64,000 bases of DNA from positions 4,325 to 68,324 of the forward strand of contig JBMTQX010000011.1 of NCBI GenBank assembly GCA_049446715.1, in the 5' to 3' direction. Each line of letters starts with the position of its first letter. The stretch's first letter is position 1. The position numbers were made by a program, and so were the translations under genes. Of this stretch, positions 52,545 to 61,599 are shown in pieces. This DNA comes from Eutrophocola sp049446715. GTDB taxonomy: Bacteria > Pseudomonadota > Gammaproteobacteria > Pseudomonadales > Pseudohongiellaceae. The notes under the pieces are model-generated. The model was not told the DNA's origin and made no database searches. It saw nothing but the letters and a program-made list of their open reading frames with translations.

Positions 52545-53696
52545 ATGGAATTGAAAGACCTGCTCAAGGTAATGATCGATAAAGACGGTTCCGACCTCTT
52601 CCTTTCTACCGGCGCACCGCCGAGCATGAAAGCGTTTGGCAAGCTGGTCCCCATGACCGACAAGGTGTTGCCGCCTGGCTACACCAAGAAAATTGCCTAT
52701 TCGATGATGAACGATGACCAGATTGCCGAGTTCGAGAAGAGCCCGGAGATGAACCTGGCCCTGTTTGAGGAAGGTATCGGCCGTTTCCGTGTCAACATTT
52801 TCCAGCAGCGCAACGAAGTCGGTATCGTCGCCCGTAACATCAAAACCGAGATTCCCAACTTCAAGGACCTGGGCCTGCCCGAAACCCTGACCAAGCTCAT
52901 GATGCAAAAGAACGGGCTCATCCTGTTCGTGGGCGGTACCGGCTCCGGTAAGTCCACCTCGCTGGCATCATTGATTGACTACCGCAACACGAACTCCGAT
53001 GGCCACATCATCACCATCGAGGACCCGGTGGAGTTTATTCACCCGCACAAGAAATCCATCGTCAACCAGCGTGAAGTCGGTGTGGATACCGTGTCGTATG
53101 AAGAGGCACTGAAAAACACCCTGCGCCAGTCACCGGATGTGATTCTGATCGGTGAGATCCGGACCCAGGAAACCATGGAACACGCCCTGGCATTTGCCGA
53201 AACCGGTCACCTGTGTCTGTCCACCCTGCACGCCAACAACGCCAACCAGGCCCTTGACCGCATCATCAACTTCTTTCCGGAGGAGCGCCACAAGCAGCTC
53301 TACCTGGACCTGTCCCTGAACCTGCGCGGCTTTGTTTCCCAGCGCCTGGTTCCGGCCGTTGATGGCAAACGTGCCGCAGCGATCGAGATTCTGCTGGGCA
53401 CACCCCGCGTGCAGGACCTGATCAAGAACGGCAAGGTCGAGGAGATCAAGGAAGTGATGGAGAAATCCGAACAACAGGGCATGCGCACCTTCGACTCCGC
53501 CCTGTTCCACCTTTACCGCGAAGGTCGCATCTCCTATGAAGAGGCACTGAAGAATGCCGACTCGGCCAACAACCTGCGCCTGAAAATCTCCCTGGCGGAA
53601 GGTGAGGTTGGGGGTGACCAGGAAGTCCAGGACGATCGTACCGGGGGATTATCGCTGGTCAGCGAAGAAGACGGGGATGACAACAATATCCTCTGA
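52545..53696 (+). CDS. pilU: Twitching motility ATPase PilU
   Basis: Accessory retraction ATPase of type IV pili. The 383-residue protein opens ELKDLLKVMIDKDGSDLFLS, the PilU form of the N-terminal domain. Walker A is GGTGSGKSTSLASL (about residue 130), with the Asp box IITIEDPVEFIHPHKKSIVN, Walker B LIGEIRTQETMEHAL and the His box LSTLHANNANQAL. The C-terminus is longer than PilT and acidic (EVQDDRTGGLSLVSEEDGDD), as in PilU. PilT, usually just upstream, is not in the window; pyrB takes its place. Confidence 0.93.
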   Translation: MELKDLLKVMIDKDGSDLFLSTGAPPSMKAFGKLVPMTDKVLPPGYTKKIAYSMMNDDQIAEFEKSPEMNLALFEEGIGRFRVNIFQQRNEVGIVARNIKTEIPNFKDLGLPETLTKLMMQKNGLILFVGGTGSGKSTSLASLIDYRNTNSDGHIITIEDPVEFIHPHKKSIVNQREVGVDTVSYEEALKNTLRQSPDVILIGEIRTQETMEHALAFAETGHLCLSTLHANNANQALDRIINFFPEERHKQLYLDLSLNLRGFVSQRLVPAVDGKRAAAIEILLGTPRVQDLIKNGKVEEIKEVMEKSEQQGMRTFDSALFHLYREGRISYEEALKNADSANNLRLKISLAEGEVGGDQEVQDDRTGGLSLVSEEDGDDNNIL

Positions 53697-53822
53697 ATCC
53701 TCTGACATCGGTCATGGCTGGACTGGCCATATGGCCGCCATTATCTATTTACCGTTGTGGATTCCCTGCCACTACAGAAAGTTAGGTCTGGTTCCGGCAA
53801 CTTCTTTCGAAAACCCGAGCCT

Positions 53823-54134
53823 ATGAAAACGGCTGTTGTCGCCATCCTTGTCTTCATCACCATCGGCATCTCGCTGAGTGTGATATTCCTCGACCAGTTC
53901 GGCCTCGAGCGTCATTATCTTTTTATTGGTCTGGGCGCTCTGGTGATCACATCCCTAGTGGCTTTTCGCGGCCCCTTACTGATTGCCATGATTCTTATCC
54001 TCAGCCTTACCATCAACATGCCCGAAGAGTTCCTGCAGCAATACTATCTTGACCGGGACATTCTAATCATCGTTGTGATCATGATGGTGATCTTCCCCCT
54101 GCTCTACAACCAGTTCGCCAGCGGCAAGAAATAG
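53823..54134 (+). CDS. Small membrane protein
   Basis: A 103-residue protein with three to four hydrophobic helices: VVAILVFITIGISLSVIFL, HYLFIGLGALVITSLVAF, LLIAMILILSLTINMP, and ILIIVVIMMVIFPLLYNQF. I recognise no family. The ATG at 53823 follows CGAGCCT and is preferred to a 22-residue-longer start without a ribosome site. It stands 126 nt after pilU on the same strand; a role near type IV pili is not supported beyond position. Confidence 0.7.
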   Translation: MKTAVVAILVFITIGISLSVIFLDQFGLERHYLFIGLGALVITSLVAFRGPLLIAMILILSLTINMPEEFLQQYYLDRDILIIVVIMMVIFPLLYNQFASGKK

Positions 54135-54227
54135 TCACGACAACCCATATGTGGGCACAGGTACACCACACGCTGTCTTTAGCCGACATTACCTCCAAGT
54201 AAAACGCATGCGTGGCGGGCTGTAGAT

Positions 54228-54259
54228 ATCGGCAAACGCTGCGCAATGCCGATCTAAAT
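54228..54259 (+). repeat. Dispersed palindromic repeat, copy 10 (diverged)
   Basis: ATCGGCAAACGCTGCGC followed by AATGCCGATCTAAAT; arms ATCGGCA/TGCCGAT pair. It stands 13 nt after the prfC stop. Confidence 0.65.
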
Positions 54260-54271
54260 GATTAAACAGGA

Positions 54272-55852
54272 TCAATGTTCCCGCGTTGCGGTGAACTCGA
54301 TATCGGGCCAGCGTTCGATGGTCAGGTCCAGGTTCACCCGTGTCGGTGCCAGGTAGGTCAGGTAATCGCCACCGTCCAGGGCCAGGTTGTCCCCGGCCTT
54401 GCGCCTGAACTCCTCCAGCTTGGTACGGTTGTCGCTGTATACCCAGCGCGCCGTGACGACATTCACCGGTTCATACACACAATCCACCTTGTATTCATCC
54501 TTAAGCCGGTAAGCCACCACCTCAAACTGCAGCACGCCTACGGCACCAACAATCAGGTCATTGTTGTTCAGCGGCATGAAGACCTGAGTCGAGCCTTCTT
54601 CTGACAACTGGCGCAGGCCTTTTTGCAATTGCTTGAGTTTGAGGGGATCTTTCAGCCGGATACGCTTGAAGAGCTCCGGCGCAAAATGGGGAATACCCGT
54701 GAACTGCAGGTCCTCACCAGCGGTGAAGGTATCACCGATCTGGATGGTGCCGTGGTTGTGCAGGCCAACGATATCGCCGGACACGGCGTATTCAGCGGCC
54801 TCCCTTTCCCCGGCCAGAAACGTCACCGCATCGCTGATGCGCACTTCCTTGCCCAGGCGTACATGGCGCATTTTCATGCCCTGTTCAAAGGCACCGGAAC
54901 AGATGCGCATGAACGCCACCCGGTCGCGATGGCGTGGGTCCATATTGGCCTGGATCTTGAAAATAAAACCGGAAAAATCTTTTTCGCGGGCATCCACTTC
55001 GCGGCTCTCCGCCTTGCGATTCAGCGGCGCTGGCGCCCATTCCACGAAGTCATTGAGCATCTGCTCAACCCCGAAATTGCCCAGGGCGGTGCCAAAGAAC
55101 ACCGGAGTCTGCCTGCCCTCGAGGTAGTCCTGCAGATCAAATGCATGGCTGGCACCTCGCACCAGTTCTATTTCGTCACGAAAATCTTCCACATAGGAGC
55201 CAAGCAGCTTCTCGGCTTCGGGGCTGTGCAGGCCGGCAATGGTTTCCACTACGCTGACTTCATCAGCATGGTGATGGTCGTAGACATGAATCGTGTCGGT
55301 GTAGAGGTTGTAAATGCCCTGGAAGGACTTGCCCATGCCGAGCGGCCAGTAAATGGGCGCACACTCGATCTTGAGAATGTTCTCGACCTCATCAAGGAGT
55401 TCGATGGGATCACGGATATCGCGATCCAGCTTGTTGATGAAGGTCAGGATCGGCGTGTCACGCAGGCGGCACACTTCCATCAGCTTAATGGTGCGATCTT
55501 CAACACCCTTGGCCCCATCGATCACCATCATGACAGAGTCTACTGCGGTGAGGGTGCGATAGGTGTCTTCCGAGAAGTCTTCGTGACCCGGAGTGTCGAG
55601 CAGGTTGACGATTCGATCATGATAGGGAAACTGCATGACGGACGAGGTCACGGAAATCCCCCTCTCCTGCTCCATCGTCATCCAGTCTGAAGTCGCCATG
55701 CGATCGGACTTGCGTCCCTTGACCGTGCCTGCTTTCTGGATCAGCTTGCCCCACAGGAGCAGCTTTTCGGTGATCGTGGTTTTACCGGCGTCCGGGTGGG
55801 AGATGATGGCAAACGTGCGGCGTTTGTCGACTTCAGCGTCAAACTGACTCAT
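54272..55852 (-). CDS. prfC: Peptide chain release factor 3
   Basis: Translational GTPase that recycles RF1/RF2 after termination. The 526-residue length matches E. coli (529). G1 is SHPDAGKTTITEKLLLWG; the family block AGTVKGRKSDRMATSDWMTM and EQERGISVTSSVMQFPY (G2) follow, then DTPGHEDFSEDTYRTLTAVD (G3) and FINKLDRDIRDPIELLDEV (G4, NKLD). The C-terminus (VGVLQFEVVAYRLKDEYKV and NLALDGGDYLTYLAPT) is typical. GGCACCTGTAACC before the ATG has no strong ribosome site. Stand-alone gene. Confidence 0.97.
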   Translation of the reverse strand: MSQFDAEVDKRRTFAIISHPDAGKTTITEKLLLWGKLIQKAGTVKGRKSDRMATSDWMTMEQERGISVTSSVMQFPYHDRIVNLLDTPGHEDFSEDTYRTLTAVDSVMMVIDGAKGVEDRTIKLMEVCRLRDTPILTFINKLDRDIRDPIELLDEVENILKIECAPIYWPLGMGKSFQGIYNLYTDTIHVYDHHHADEVSVVETIAGLHSPEAEKLLGSYVEDFRDEIELVRGASHAFDLQDYLEGRQTPVFFGTALGNFGVEQMLNDFVEWAPAPLNRKAESREVDAREKDFSGFIFKIQANMDPRHRDRVAFMRICSGAFEQGMKMRHVRLGKEVRISDAVTFLAGEREAAEYAVSGDIVGLHNHGTIQIGDTFTAGEDLQFTGIPHFAPELFKRIRLKDPLKLKQLQKGLRQLSEEGSTQVFMPLNNNDLIVGAVGVLQFEVVAYRLKDEYKVDCVYEPVNVVTARWVYSDNRTKLEEFRRKAGDNLALDGGDYLTYLAPTRVNLDLTIERWPDIEFTATREH

Positions 55853-55919
55853 GGTTACAGGTGCCTTGCAGCGGAATCGGGTTCAGGAACGGGATGGAAA
55901 TGGGCAGCAGGGAGAGCAG

Positions 55920-56555
55920 CTAATGCAGCACGTCGGTCTGGACCGGTTCTGTCCGGGTATACAGGGGATCCAGTACCTGATGACGTTTCACGAGCAGGAC
56001 ATCATGCGGCAGGATCTCATCGTCCTGTTGTGCAACTACCTGTTCAATGCTTTCCAGCATGACGCACACTACATGCTCATCGTCCATGTCCACCACAACG
56101 CCACGCTTGTAGCCAGTGACGGTGTTCAGAGAGATCGGCGAACCCACATCACAATGCAGGCACATCTGGGAGGGGCCTGCCTCTAACAGGTAGTTTTCAG
56201 CTGTCTGGGCCAGGCCAAACCCGGCAGCGGCCACGATATTGACGATTTCGATGGTGTCCGGATCGTTCAAGTCCACCTTGATGGTGCCACCGGGCACCAG
56301 GGACTGTCCCGACGGCGAATTGGCAATCAGTTTGAGGAACAGACTGATATCGTCTTCGTTCCATTCGAGGATTTCGTCTTCATCATCACTGCTGTAATCA
56401 GCAGTCAGGCTGATTATGTCGGTTTCAATGGTATGTTCCAGGTTTTTGTCACCGGTGCTGAACGGCACCACCATGGAAACAATGCAAAATCCCTCACCGT
56501 CTTCCTGTGCCCTGAGGCGCCAGAGGAAGGGAATGTTATCGTTGATTTCGATCAT
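55920..56555 (-). CDS. Acidic protein of unknown function
   Basis: Not recognised. A soluble, strongly acidic 211-residue protein, with no signal. It begins MIEINDNIPFLWRLRAQEDG, has an acidic hinge (TADYSSDDEDEILEWNEDD, about 52-70), and a C-rich site (SQMCLHCDVGSP) near residue 130, followed by VTGYKRGVVVDMDDEHVVCV. C-L-H-C could bind a metal or form a disulfide. It lies between prfC and an AT-rich region and is oriented away from that region. Base composition is like its neighbours. GAGACC lies before the ATG. Confidence 0.75.
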   Translation of the reverse strand: MIEINDNIPFLWRLRAQEDGEGFCIVSMVVPFSTGDKNLEHTIETDIISLTADYSSDDEDEILEWNEDDISLFLKLIANSPSGQSLVPGGTIKVDLNDPDTIEIVNIVAAAGFGLAQTAENYLLEAGPSQMCLHCDVGSPISLNTVTGYKRGVVVDMDDEHVVCVMLESIEQVVAQQDDEILPHDVLLVKRHQVLDPLYTRTEPVQTDVLH

Positions 56556-56667
56556 GAAAGGTCTCTGGAAAAGCCCGCAACACAGACTGGCGGACTGCCA
56601 AAAAGTATATCACTGGAAAGCTTGCACGCGATACCGCCCCGACCTGCCCGCCAGCGGAGTTACTTTG

Positions 56668-56687
56668 TCCACAGAAACTGTGGATAA
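56668..56687. promoter_or_regulatory. DnaA-box palindrome
   Basis: TCCACAG-AAA-CTGTGGA is a perfect 7-nt inverted repeat; TGTGGATAA on the right is the exact reverse DnaA box, and TTGTCCACA on the left differs from TTATCCACA at one position. About 115 bp upstream of the acidic-protein gene. Confidence 0.5.
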
Positions 56688-57002
56688 GTCTTGGGATAAA
56701 TTACCGTGAAAGAGATATAACGCCCATGATTGCAGACCTGCATACAGATTGCCTGTTTTTTGATCAATATTTTCCCTATATATTTCAATTAGTTAAACTT
56801 CCATTTAATTCAAACTTAATAAAAACCCTGTTTTTTCAGGCTTTTCTGAAAGGCAATGATTTTTGTGCATAATTTTTCGGGATTTGTCAGCCCATCGGGA
56901 GGTGCGAACTTTTTTAGCCTATAAATTACAGGGTTTTACACTGTCATGCAGTGCACAAAAAAAACGATGATTATTCAAGGGGTGCCATTGCCAGGGAGAT
57001 AT

Positions 57003-57040
57003 GAAAAAAGAAAAGAATAAAGGGGCCTGCTGGCCCCTTT
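57003..57040 (-). terminator. Rho-independent terminator
   Basis: AAAGGGGCC (57019-57027) and GGCCCCTTT (57032-57040) form a 9-bp GC-rich stem. On the minus strand it is followed by TTATTCTTTTCTTTTTT. It ends the small membrane protein gene at 57091. Confidence 0.88.
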
Positions 57041-57090
57041 CGTCTGACCTTGTTTGCCTGACTGAAATGCGCATCTGTTGGCTGGCTGGA

Positions 57091-57396
57091 TCAGTTATAG
57101 AGAATCCTATACATGACCAGATACAGGAGTAATACCGCCAGGGTCGCCAGAAGGATGTTCTTGTCAAAGCCGTGTTCCAGCAGCACCTGGTCCGGCTGAA
57201 TCACCACCAGAGACAGCAGCCCCCCTGATGCCAGGATGGCAATGCCCCTGTTGACCAGCCGGATAGCCATCAACAGTGCCGTCAGTATCAGCATGGAGGT
57301 TTTGGCTTCCATGCCCAGGCGACTGAACAATTCTGCGGCCAGGGAAATGCCCCGTGTCATGCCCAGCAGCAGTCCTATACATATCGTTTTAACCAT
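57091..57396 (-). CDS. Small membrane protein, unknown function
   Basis: A 101-residue protein with three predicted helices (TICIGLLLGMTRGISLAAEL, SMLILTALLMAIRLVNRGI and ILLATLAVLLLYLVMYRILY) and no known motif. The ATG follows GGGGGTAACCT, a good ribosome site. A strong terminator lies about 50 nt after the stop, which supports a real, separately ended transcript. It could be a small inner-membrane regulator; nothing in the sequence shows the role. Confidence 0.7.
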   Translation of the reverse strand: MVKTICIGLLLGMTRGISLAAELFSRLGMEAKTSMLILTALLMAIRLVNRGIAILASGGLLSLVVIQPDQVLLEHGFDKNILLATLAVLLLYLVMYRILYN

Positions 57397-57741
57397 AGGT
57401 TACCCCCTTTTCAGGCAAGCGTTGATATGGGCCTACTGCACTGGGGTAAGGGGAAGTGAGTCTGAGCTGTTTTTCACACTCACCCTTTTGCAAGTGTGAC
57501 GCAGTCAGCACTTTTACCGATGAGACATGCCCTTAGCAACGCTTCTTAACAGGCTGTGTCAGGCGGGCAGAAATTTTGGCTCTGGCCAATGTCCGGGATA
57601 ACGGGTGAAAAAGTCATGGCAGAAGCCGATGAAAAAGGCCGGTTTGCCCGCCAAGTGCGGACTGCAACCGTTCCAAGCAACTGGAAAAGCGTGACTGTTT
57701 GTCCAACAGGAAAGACAAAATCCCGCAAGCCGCGAGATGGG
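57397..57741. other. Intergenic region
   Basis: 345 bases between the small membrane gene and the 3' end of the large ATPase gene. No gene, repeat or clear hairpin noticed. Confidence 0.6.
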
Positions 57742-60075
57742 TTATTCGGCAACGATCCTGAGCAGTTGTTCGTAGTCGGTCAGGCCCTGGAAGATCTTGT
57801 GAATGCCATCCTGCTTCAGGGTGCGCATACCGTCCTTGATGGCCTGGGCCGTCAGGTCGGAGAGATCGGCTTTCTTGTAGATCATGGACTGCAACTCATG
57901 GGTACCCACCAGCAGCTCATGCACACCGGTACGGCCCTTGTAGCCCGAGTCTCCACACTCATCACAGCCCACAGCCCGCATCAGTTCGATGTCTTTTGTA
58001 TCAATACCGGTTTCGGCAAACATCTCCTCGCCGTACTGGCTGATGAGGTGGTCAAGTTCCTTTTGTTCCGGCTTGTACGGTTCCTTGCACTTGCCACACA
58101 GGGTGCGCATGAGACGCTGGGCCAGTATGCCCAACAAGGCATCGGAGAAATTGACCGGGTCAAGTCCCAGGTCCAGCAGACGGGTAATGGTTTCAGGTGC
58201 TGAGTTGGTATGCAGGGTGGACAACACCAGGTGACCGGTGAGCGAGGCTTCAATGCCGATATGCGCGGTTTCATGGTCCCGCATCTCACCGATCAGGATA
58301 ACGTCGGGGTCGGCACGCAGGAAGGCTCGCATGGCCGCGGCGAACGTGAAACCGATTTTCGGCTGCATCTGCACCTGTTGCAGACCAGGTTGGGTGATTT
58401 CCACCGGGTCCTCCGCGGTCCAGATCTTGCGGTCCGGCGTGTTGAGATGGCCCAGCACGGCATGCAGCGAGGTGGTTTTACCGGAACCTGTCGGACCTAC
58501 CACCAGGATCAGCCCGTGCGGGTGCTTGGTGATCTCCATCAGGTTTTCCATGTTCTTCGGTGCCAGGTTCAGTTTTTCCAGTGGCATCGCAGAACCGGCA
58601 GCCAGGATACGCAGCACCGCACTTTCACCATTCACGGTGGGCACGGTGGCGACACGCAGTTCCAGTGCCCTGCCCCGGATCTTTAGTTTGCACTTGCCGT
58701 CCTGCGGCAGGCGACGCTCGGAGATATCCAGGCGCGACATGACTTTGATACGGGCAATCAGGGCGCCGGTGTGTTCTGCCGGAACCTTGAGAATTTCGCG
58801 GCACACGCCATCCACGCGCACGCGCACAATCCCGGGTGATTTTTCCTTGCCCGGTTCGATATGGATATCCGAGCCACCCAGTTTGTCGGATTCGATAATG
58901 ATGCGGTTGACCAACTGGATGATGCCCGAGGCAGCAGCGGCACTTTCGGCATCGTCACGGTCATCTTTCGAATCGTCCAGTTCGACGCCGCTTTCCGCCT
59001 CCAGGCTCTTGAATACATCATCAAAGCCTTCAGTATCGTCCTCTTCCTCGGTGCCCCCGAGGTAACGCAGGATGTCCTCGGCCAGGCCGACCCGGAACAC
59101 ATAGTTCCTGGCATTGAGGATGCCCTGGATTTCCATGATGCGCTGGTAATTACTGGGGTCACTGATCAGGATCGTGACCTCTTCCTTGCTGCCGGCCACC
59201 GGTACCCAGAGGTTGTTGCGCAGGTAACTGGCACCGAGGTTTTCCATCAGATCAATCGGCAGCGTGATGTTCTTGTCATATCCCATCCAGGGGACGCGAT
59301 AGTAAAGCTCCAGGGATTTGCCGATTTCCTGCGGCTCTAACTTGTAGTCGTCCATGAGCATCTTGGTGACCGTGCCACCATATAATGAGACGCCCTTTTC
59401 GATTTCATCCAGGTCCTTCGCACTGAGCTTGCCCTGCTGCACCAGGTAGTCGTAAGGACCTTGGGTGCTCTGGAATTCCGAACGGAACTGCTTGGCCAGC
59501 ATCTGCGCCAGCATTTGCGCATGCTTGAGATCGGTGCTGGTAAAAACCGGATCATCCTTGAAGCGGATGAGCTGGACCACACCCAGCAGTATGTCGTCCT
59601 TGATCGGCACGACGATCATGGATTTGAAGAACAGGTCTTGGGATTCACTGAAGCTCTTGTCCCACTTCAGGCGGGCATGGATTTCCGTCAGTTTGTCGGC
59701 ATCGTAGACATCCTCGACAAGAATCGGGCGCTGGCTGAGCGCGACGTACCCGGCCAGTGAGGTCGGCGTAAACGGCACGCGAATTTCGACTTCTTTTTCG
59801 TTGGGATCTTTTGGCCGGATGTCCCCCTTGAAGCTGGCCAGGATTTCCTTGCCGTTACCAAAGGACTGGAAAATCGTGAACATCTTGCAGCGCATGAGAT
59901 CAAGGATGGTGACTTCCACCTCCTTCATCGCTTTCTTCAGGTTCTTGGAGAATTTGAGCTGCTTGAAGAGGGCGGCCAGTTGAAGGACGAAATCATCCTC
60001 AGCCTGAACCCCCTTGGTAGCATCCTTCTGCTCTGCGTCAGGCCTGACGGTTTCGTCTGTTGTGCTTTCTACCAC
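57742..60075 (-). CDS. GAF-domain, PilB/GspE-type secretion ATPase
   Basis: A 777-residue ATPase of the pilus-extension/type II secretion class with an extra sensor part. Residues about 30-195 are GAF-like (DLMRCKMFTIFQSFGNGKEI, IVVPIKDDILLGVVQLIRF). An MshEN-type N-domain follows (about 200-340, VSLYGGTVTKMLMDDYKLEP). The ATPase begins near residue 375: GGSDIHIEPGKEKSPG, Walker A LVVGPTGSGKTTSLHAVLG (about 525), the Asp box WTAEDPVEITQPG, Walker B LIGEMRDHETAHIG and the His box LSTLHTNSAPETI. A four-Cys zinc site follows (CGKC...CDEC). There are no PilC/PilD genes nearby. It might respond to cyclic di-GMP (MshEN) and to a GAF ligand. Confidence 0.9.
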   Translation of the reverse strand: MVESTTDETVRPDAEQKDATKGVQAEDDFVLQLAALFKQLKFSKNLKKAMKEVEVTILDLMRCKMFTIFQSFGNGKEILASFKGDIRPKDPNEKEVEIRVPFTPTSLAGYVALSQRPILVEDVYDADKLTEIHARLKWDKSFSESQDLFFKSMIVVPIKDDILLGVVQLIRFKDDPVFTSTDLKHAQMLAQMLAKQFRSEFQSTQGPYDYLVQQGKLSAKDLDEIEKGVSLYGGTVTKMLMDDYKLEPQEIGKSLELYYRVPWMGYDKNITLPIDLMENLGASYLRNNLWVPVAGSKEEVTILISDPSNYQRIMEIQGILNARNYVFRVGLAEDILRYLGGTEEEDDTEGFDDVFKSLEAESGVELDDSKDDRDDAESAAAASGIIQLVNRIIIESDKLGGSDIHIEPGKEKSPGIVRVRVDGVCREILKVPAEHTGALIARIKVMSRLDISERRLPQDGKCKLKIRGRALELRVATVPTVNGESAVLRILAAGSAMPLEKLNLAPKNMENLMEITKHPHGLILVVGPTGSGKTTSLHAVLGHLNTPDRKIWTAEDPVEITQPGLQQVQMQPKIGFTFAAAMRAFLRADPDVILIGEMRDHETAHIGIEASLTGHLVLSTLHTNSAPETITRLLDLGLDPVNFSDALLGILAQRLMRTLCGKCKEPYKPEQKELDHLISQYGEEMFAETGIDTKDIELMRAVGCDECGDSGYKGRTGVHELLVGTHELQSMIYKKADLSDLTAQAIKDGMRTLKQDGIHKIFQGLTDYEQLLRIVAE

Positions 60076-60634
60076 GATTCCTGTTTTTCCTTGCCGCTGA
60101 GTGCGCCGTGTTCGAGCGAACCCTGATGACCACCTGCTGCTCGCGGATGGCCAGGCGCCCTGGCGACTAGCGACTACTACATGTTTGTTAAATACTGTTT
60201 ACGGCTTTTCTCCGCACACTGTCGCCTGCGGCATTCAGCCAGGCACTGAGCCAGACACGACATGCAGCATCATCCTGTGACATGCCTCTTGCGAGAGTGC
60301 GTAACAACCTGTGACTGGCATGTCATGTCAAGTTGCCCGAGTCTGAAATCTTGCTGACATACGCCTCGCCACTTCATACCGGTCTCTCGATCCCGGCACT
60401 TTTCCACCCAGGCTAGTCCAGTGAGAGTGCGCATTGTGCCCTGAAGCGGAATTTTCATCCAGAAACCCGGTGGGAGAAACCCGGGGCTTTGACAATCGGC
60501 TTTAACGAGGCTTATTAACGGTCTGAACTCACAGTACTTTATGCTAGAATTTTGCCAGTATTCATCAACTCCCCGAAGATTAACACACCTTGGTCTGGAA
60601 TCTACTCAGCCGGCACAAACCGCCACGTTCGCCC
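60076..60634. other. Intergenic region before the lysozyme-like gene
   Basis: About 560 bases. The left two thirds hold nothing recognisable. Near the right end TTGACA (60489-60494) with TATTAA (60513-60518, 18-nt spacer) and an extended -10 TGCTAGAAT (60542-60550) are possible promoters for the gene at 60635. Confidence 0.5.
60489..60550 (+). promoter_or_regulatory. Candidate promoters
   Basis: TTGACA (60489-60494) followed after 18 nt by TATTAA, and separately an extended -10 TGCTAGAAT (60542-60550). Prediction only. Confidence 0.35.
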
Positions 60635-61561
60635 ATGACTGGCGCATGCCATTGCCCAGCAACCGGGTCTGTTTTACCGTCCCTGCGCCCGGCTTTTCTC
60701 CTGCCACTGTTATGCCTGTCAGCGGTGTTTGCCGGATTGTTTCAGGGTGCCGGCATCGCCCGGGCTCAGTCAGCCAGTAACCTGCCCGCCCCGACGTCCG
60801 AGGAGTACACCTGGCTCGGAGACCGTATCTTTGCCAACGAGTGCAGCCGGGACAGACGCTGCCTGACAGCCTGGAATACCGGTGAGGATTTTCCGTCCCT
60901 GGGCATTGGCCACTTCATCTGGTATCGCCAGGACCAGGACGGCATTTTTGAGGAAAGCTTCCCCGCCCTGATGCGCTTCATGCAGGCACAGGGACAAGAC
61001 ATTCCGGCCTGGATCGAGACTGCCGGGTACAATGCCCCCTGGCCTGACCGAGACAGCTTCCTGGCAGACATGGATAGCCCCCGGCTGACGGCGTTGCGCG
61101 ATTTGCTGGCTATCACCATGCCGCTGCAAACCGCCTTCATCGTTTCGCGCTTCGACCAGGCTCTGGCCAACATGCTTTCTGCAACGGCAGACCCTGTCCA
61201 ACGCGACATGCTGGAAAACCGCTTTGCCCTGGTTGCCTCCAGCAACATCCCGTATGGGTTATATGCATTGATTGATTATGTTAATTTCAAGGGCACCGGC
61301 GTGTCTGCGCGTGAAACCTACAACAACACCGGTTGGGGACTCAGGCAGGTGTTATTGGGCATGGCCGATGTGCAGACGCCTGATCAGGCGCTCGCAGAAT
61401 TTGTGCGCTCGGCCGCCCATGTGCTGACCACGCGAGTCGACAATGCGCCGCCGGCCCGCAATGAATCGCGCTGGCTGGCAGGCTGGCATAACCGGCTGAC
61501 CACCTACTTACCCGATAATTTAACCGGCCGCGCTTTACCGACCAACGCGCCGGCCCCATAA
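60635..61561 (+). CDS. Secreted lysozyme-like protein of unknown function
   Basis: A 308-residue protein from ATG 60635 (an in-frame TTG lies at 60590; neither has a good ribosome site). A signal peptide is clear (SLRPAFLLPLLCLSAVFAGL...ARAQS). The mature start has NECSRDRRCLTAWNTGEDF followed by PSLGIGHFIWYRQ. An acidic residue, an N-T segment and a G-I-G-H motif in this order resemble T4-type lysozyme (Glu11, Asp20, Thr26, G-I-G-H). The spacing is not the same, so this is only a hint. The helical remainder contains RFALVASSNIPYGLYALIDY and NFKGTGVSARETYNNTGWGL. hisC follows after 38 nt. Confidence 0.65.
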   Translation: MTGACHCPATGSVLPSLRPAFLLPLLCLSAVFAGLFQGAGIARAQSASNLPAPTSEEYTWLGDRIFANECSRDRRCLTAWNTGEDFPSLGIGHFIWYRQDQDGIFEESFPALMRFMQAQGQDIPAWIETAGYNAPWPDRDSFLADMDSPRLTALRDLLAITMPLQTAFIVSRFDQALANMLSATADPVQRDMLENRFALVASSNIPYGLYALIDYVNFKGTGVSARETYNNTGWGLRQVLLGMADVQTPDQALAEFVRSAAHVLTTRVDNAPPARNESRWLAGWHNRLTTYLPDNLTGRALPTNAPAP

Positions 61562-61599
61562 TTTTCGCCCCATAAGGGCGTATAGAAAAAAGATTTCCT

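Larger units (their letters stand above)
56556..57090. other. AT-rich intergenic region with DnaA-box palindrome
   Basis: No gene. Contains the palindrome TCCACAGAAACTGTGGA (56668-56684) whose right part is an exact DnaA box (TGTGGATAA, 56679-56687), an AT-rich stretch (about 56750-56880), and a terminator for the minus-strand gene at 57091 (57003-57040). Confidence 0.6.

Noticed and set aside
56650..56960. AT-rich region with DnaA box as a replication origin
   Set aside because: Only one exact DnaA box plus one near match, no dnaA/dnaN/gidA neighbours and no gene-orientation switch typical of an origin.
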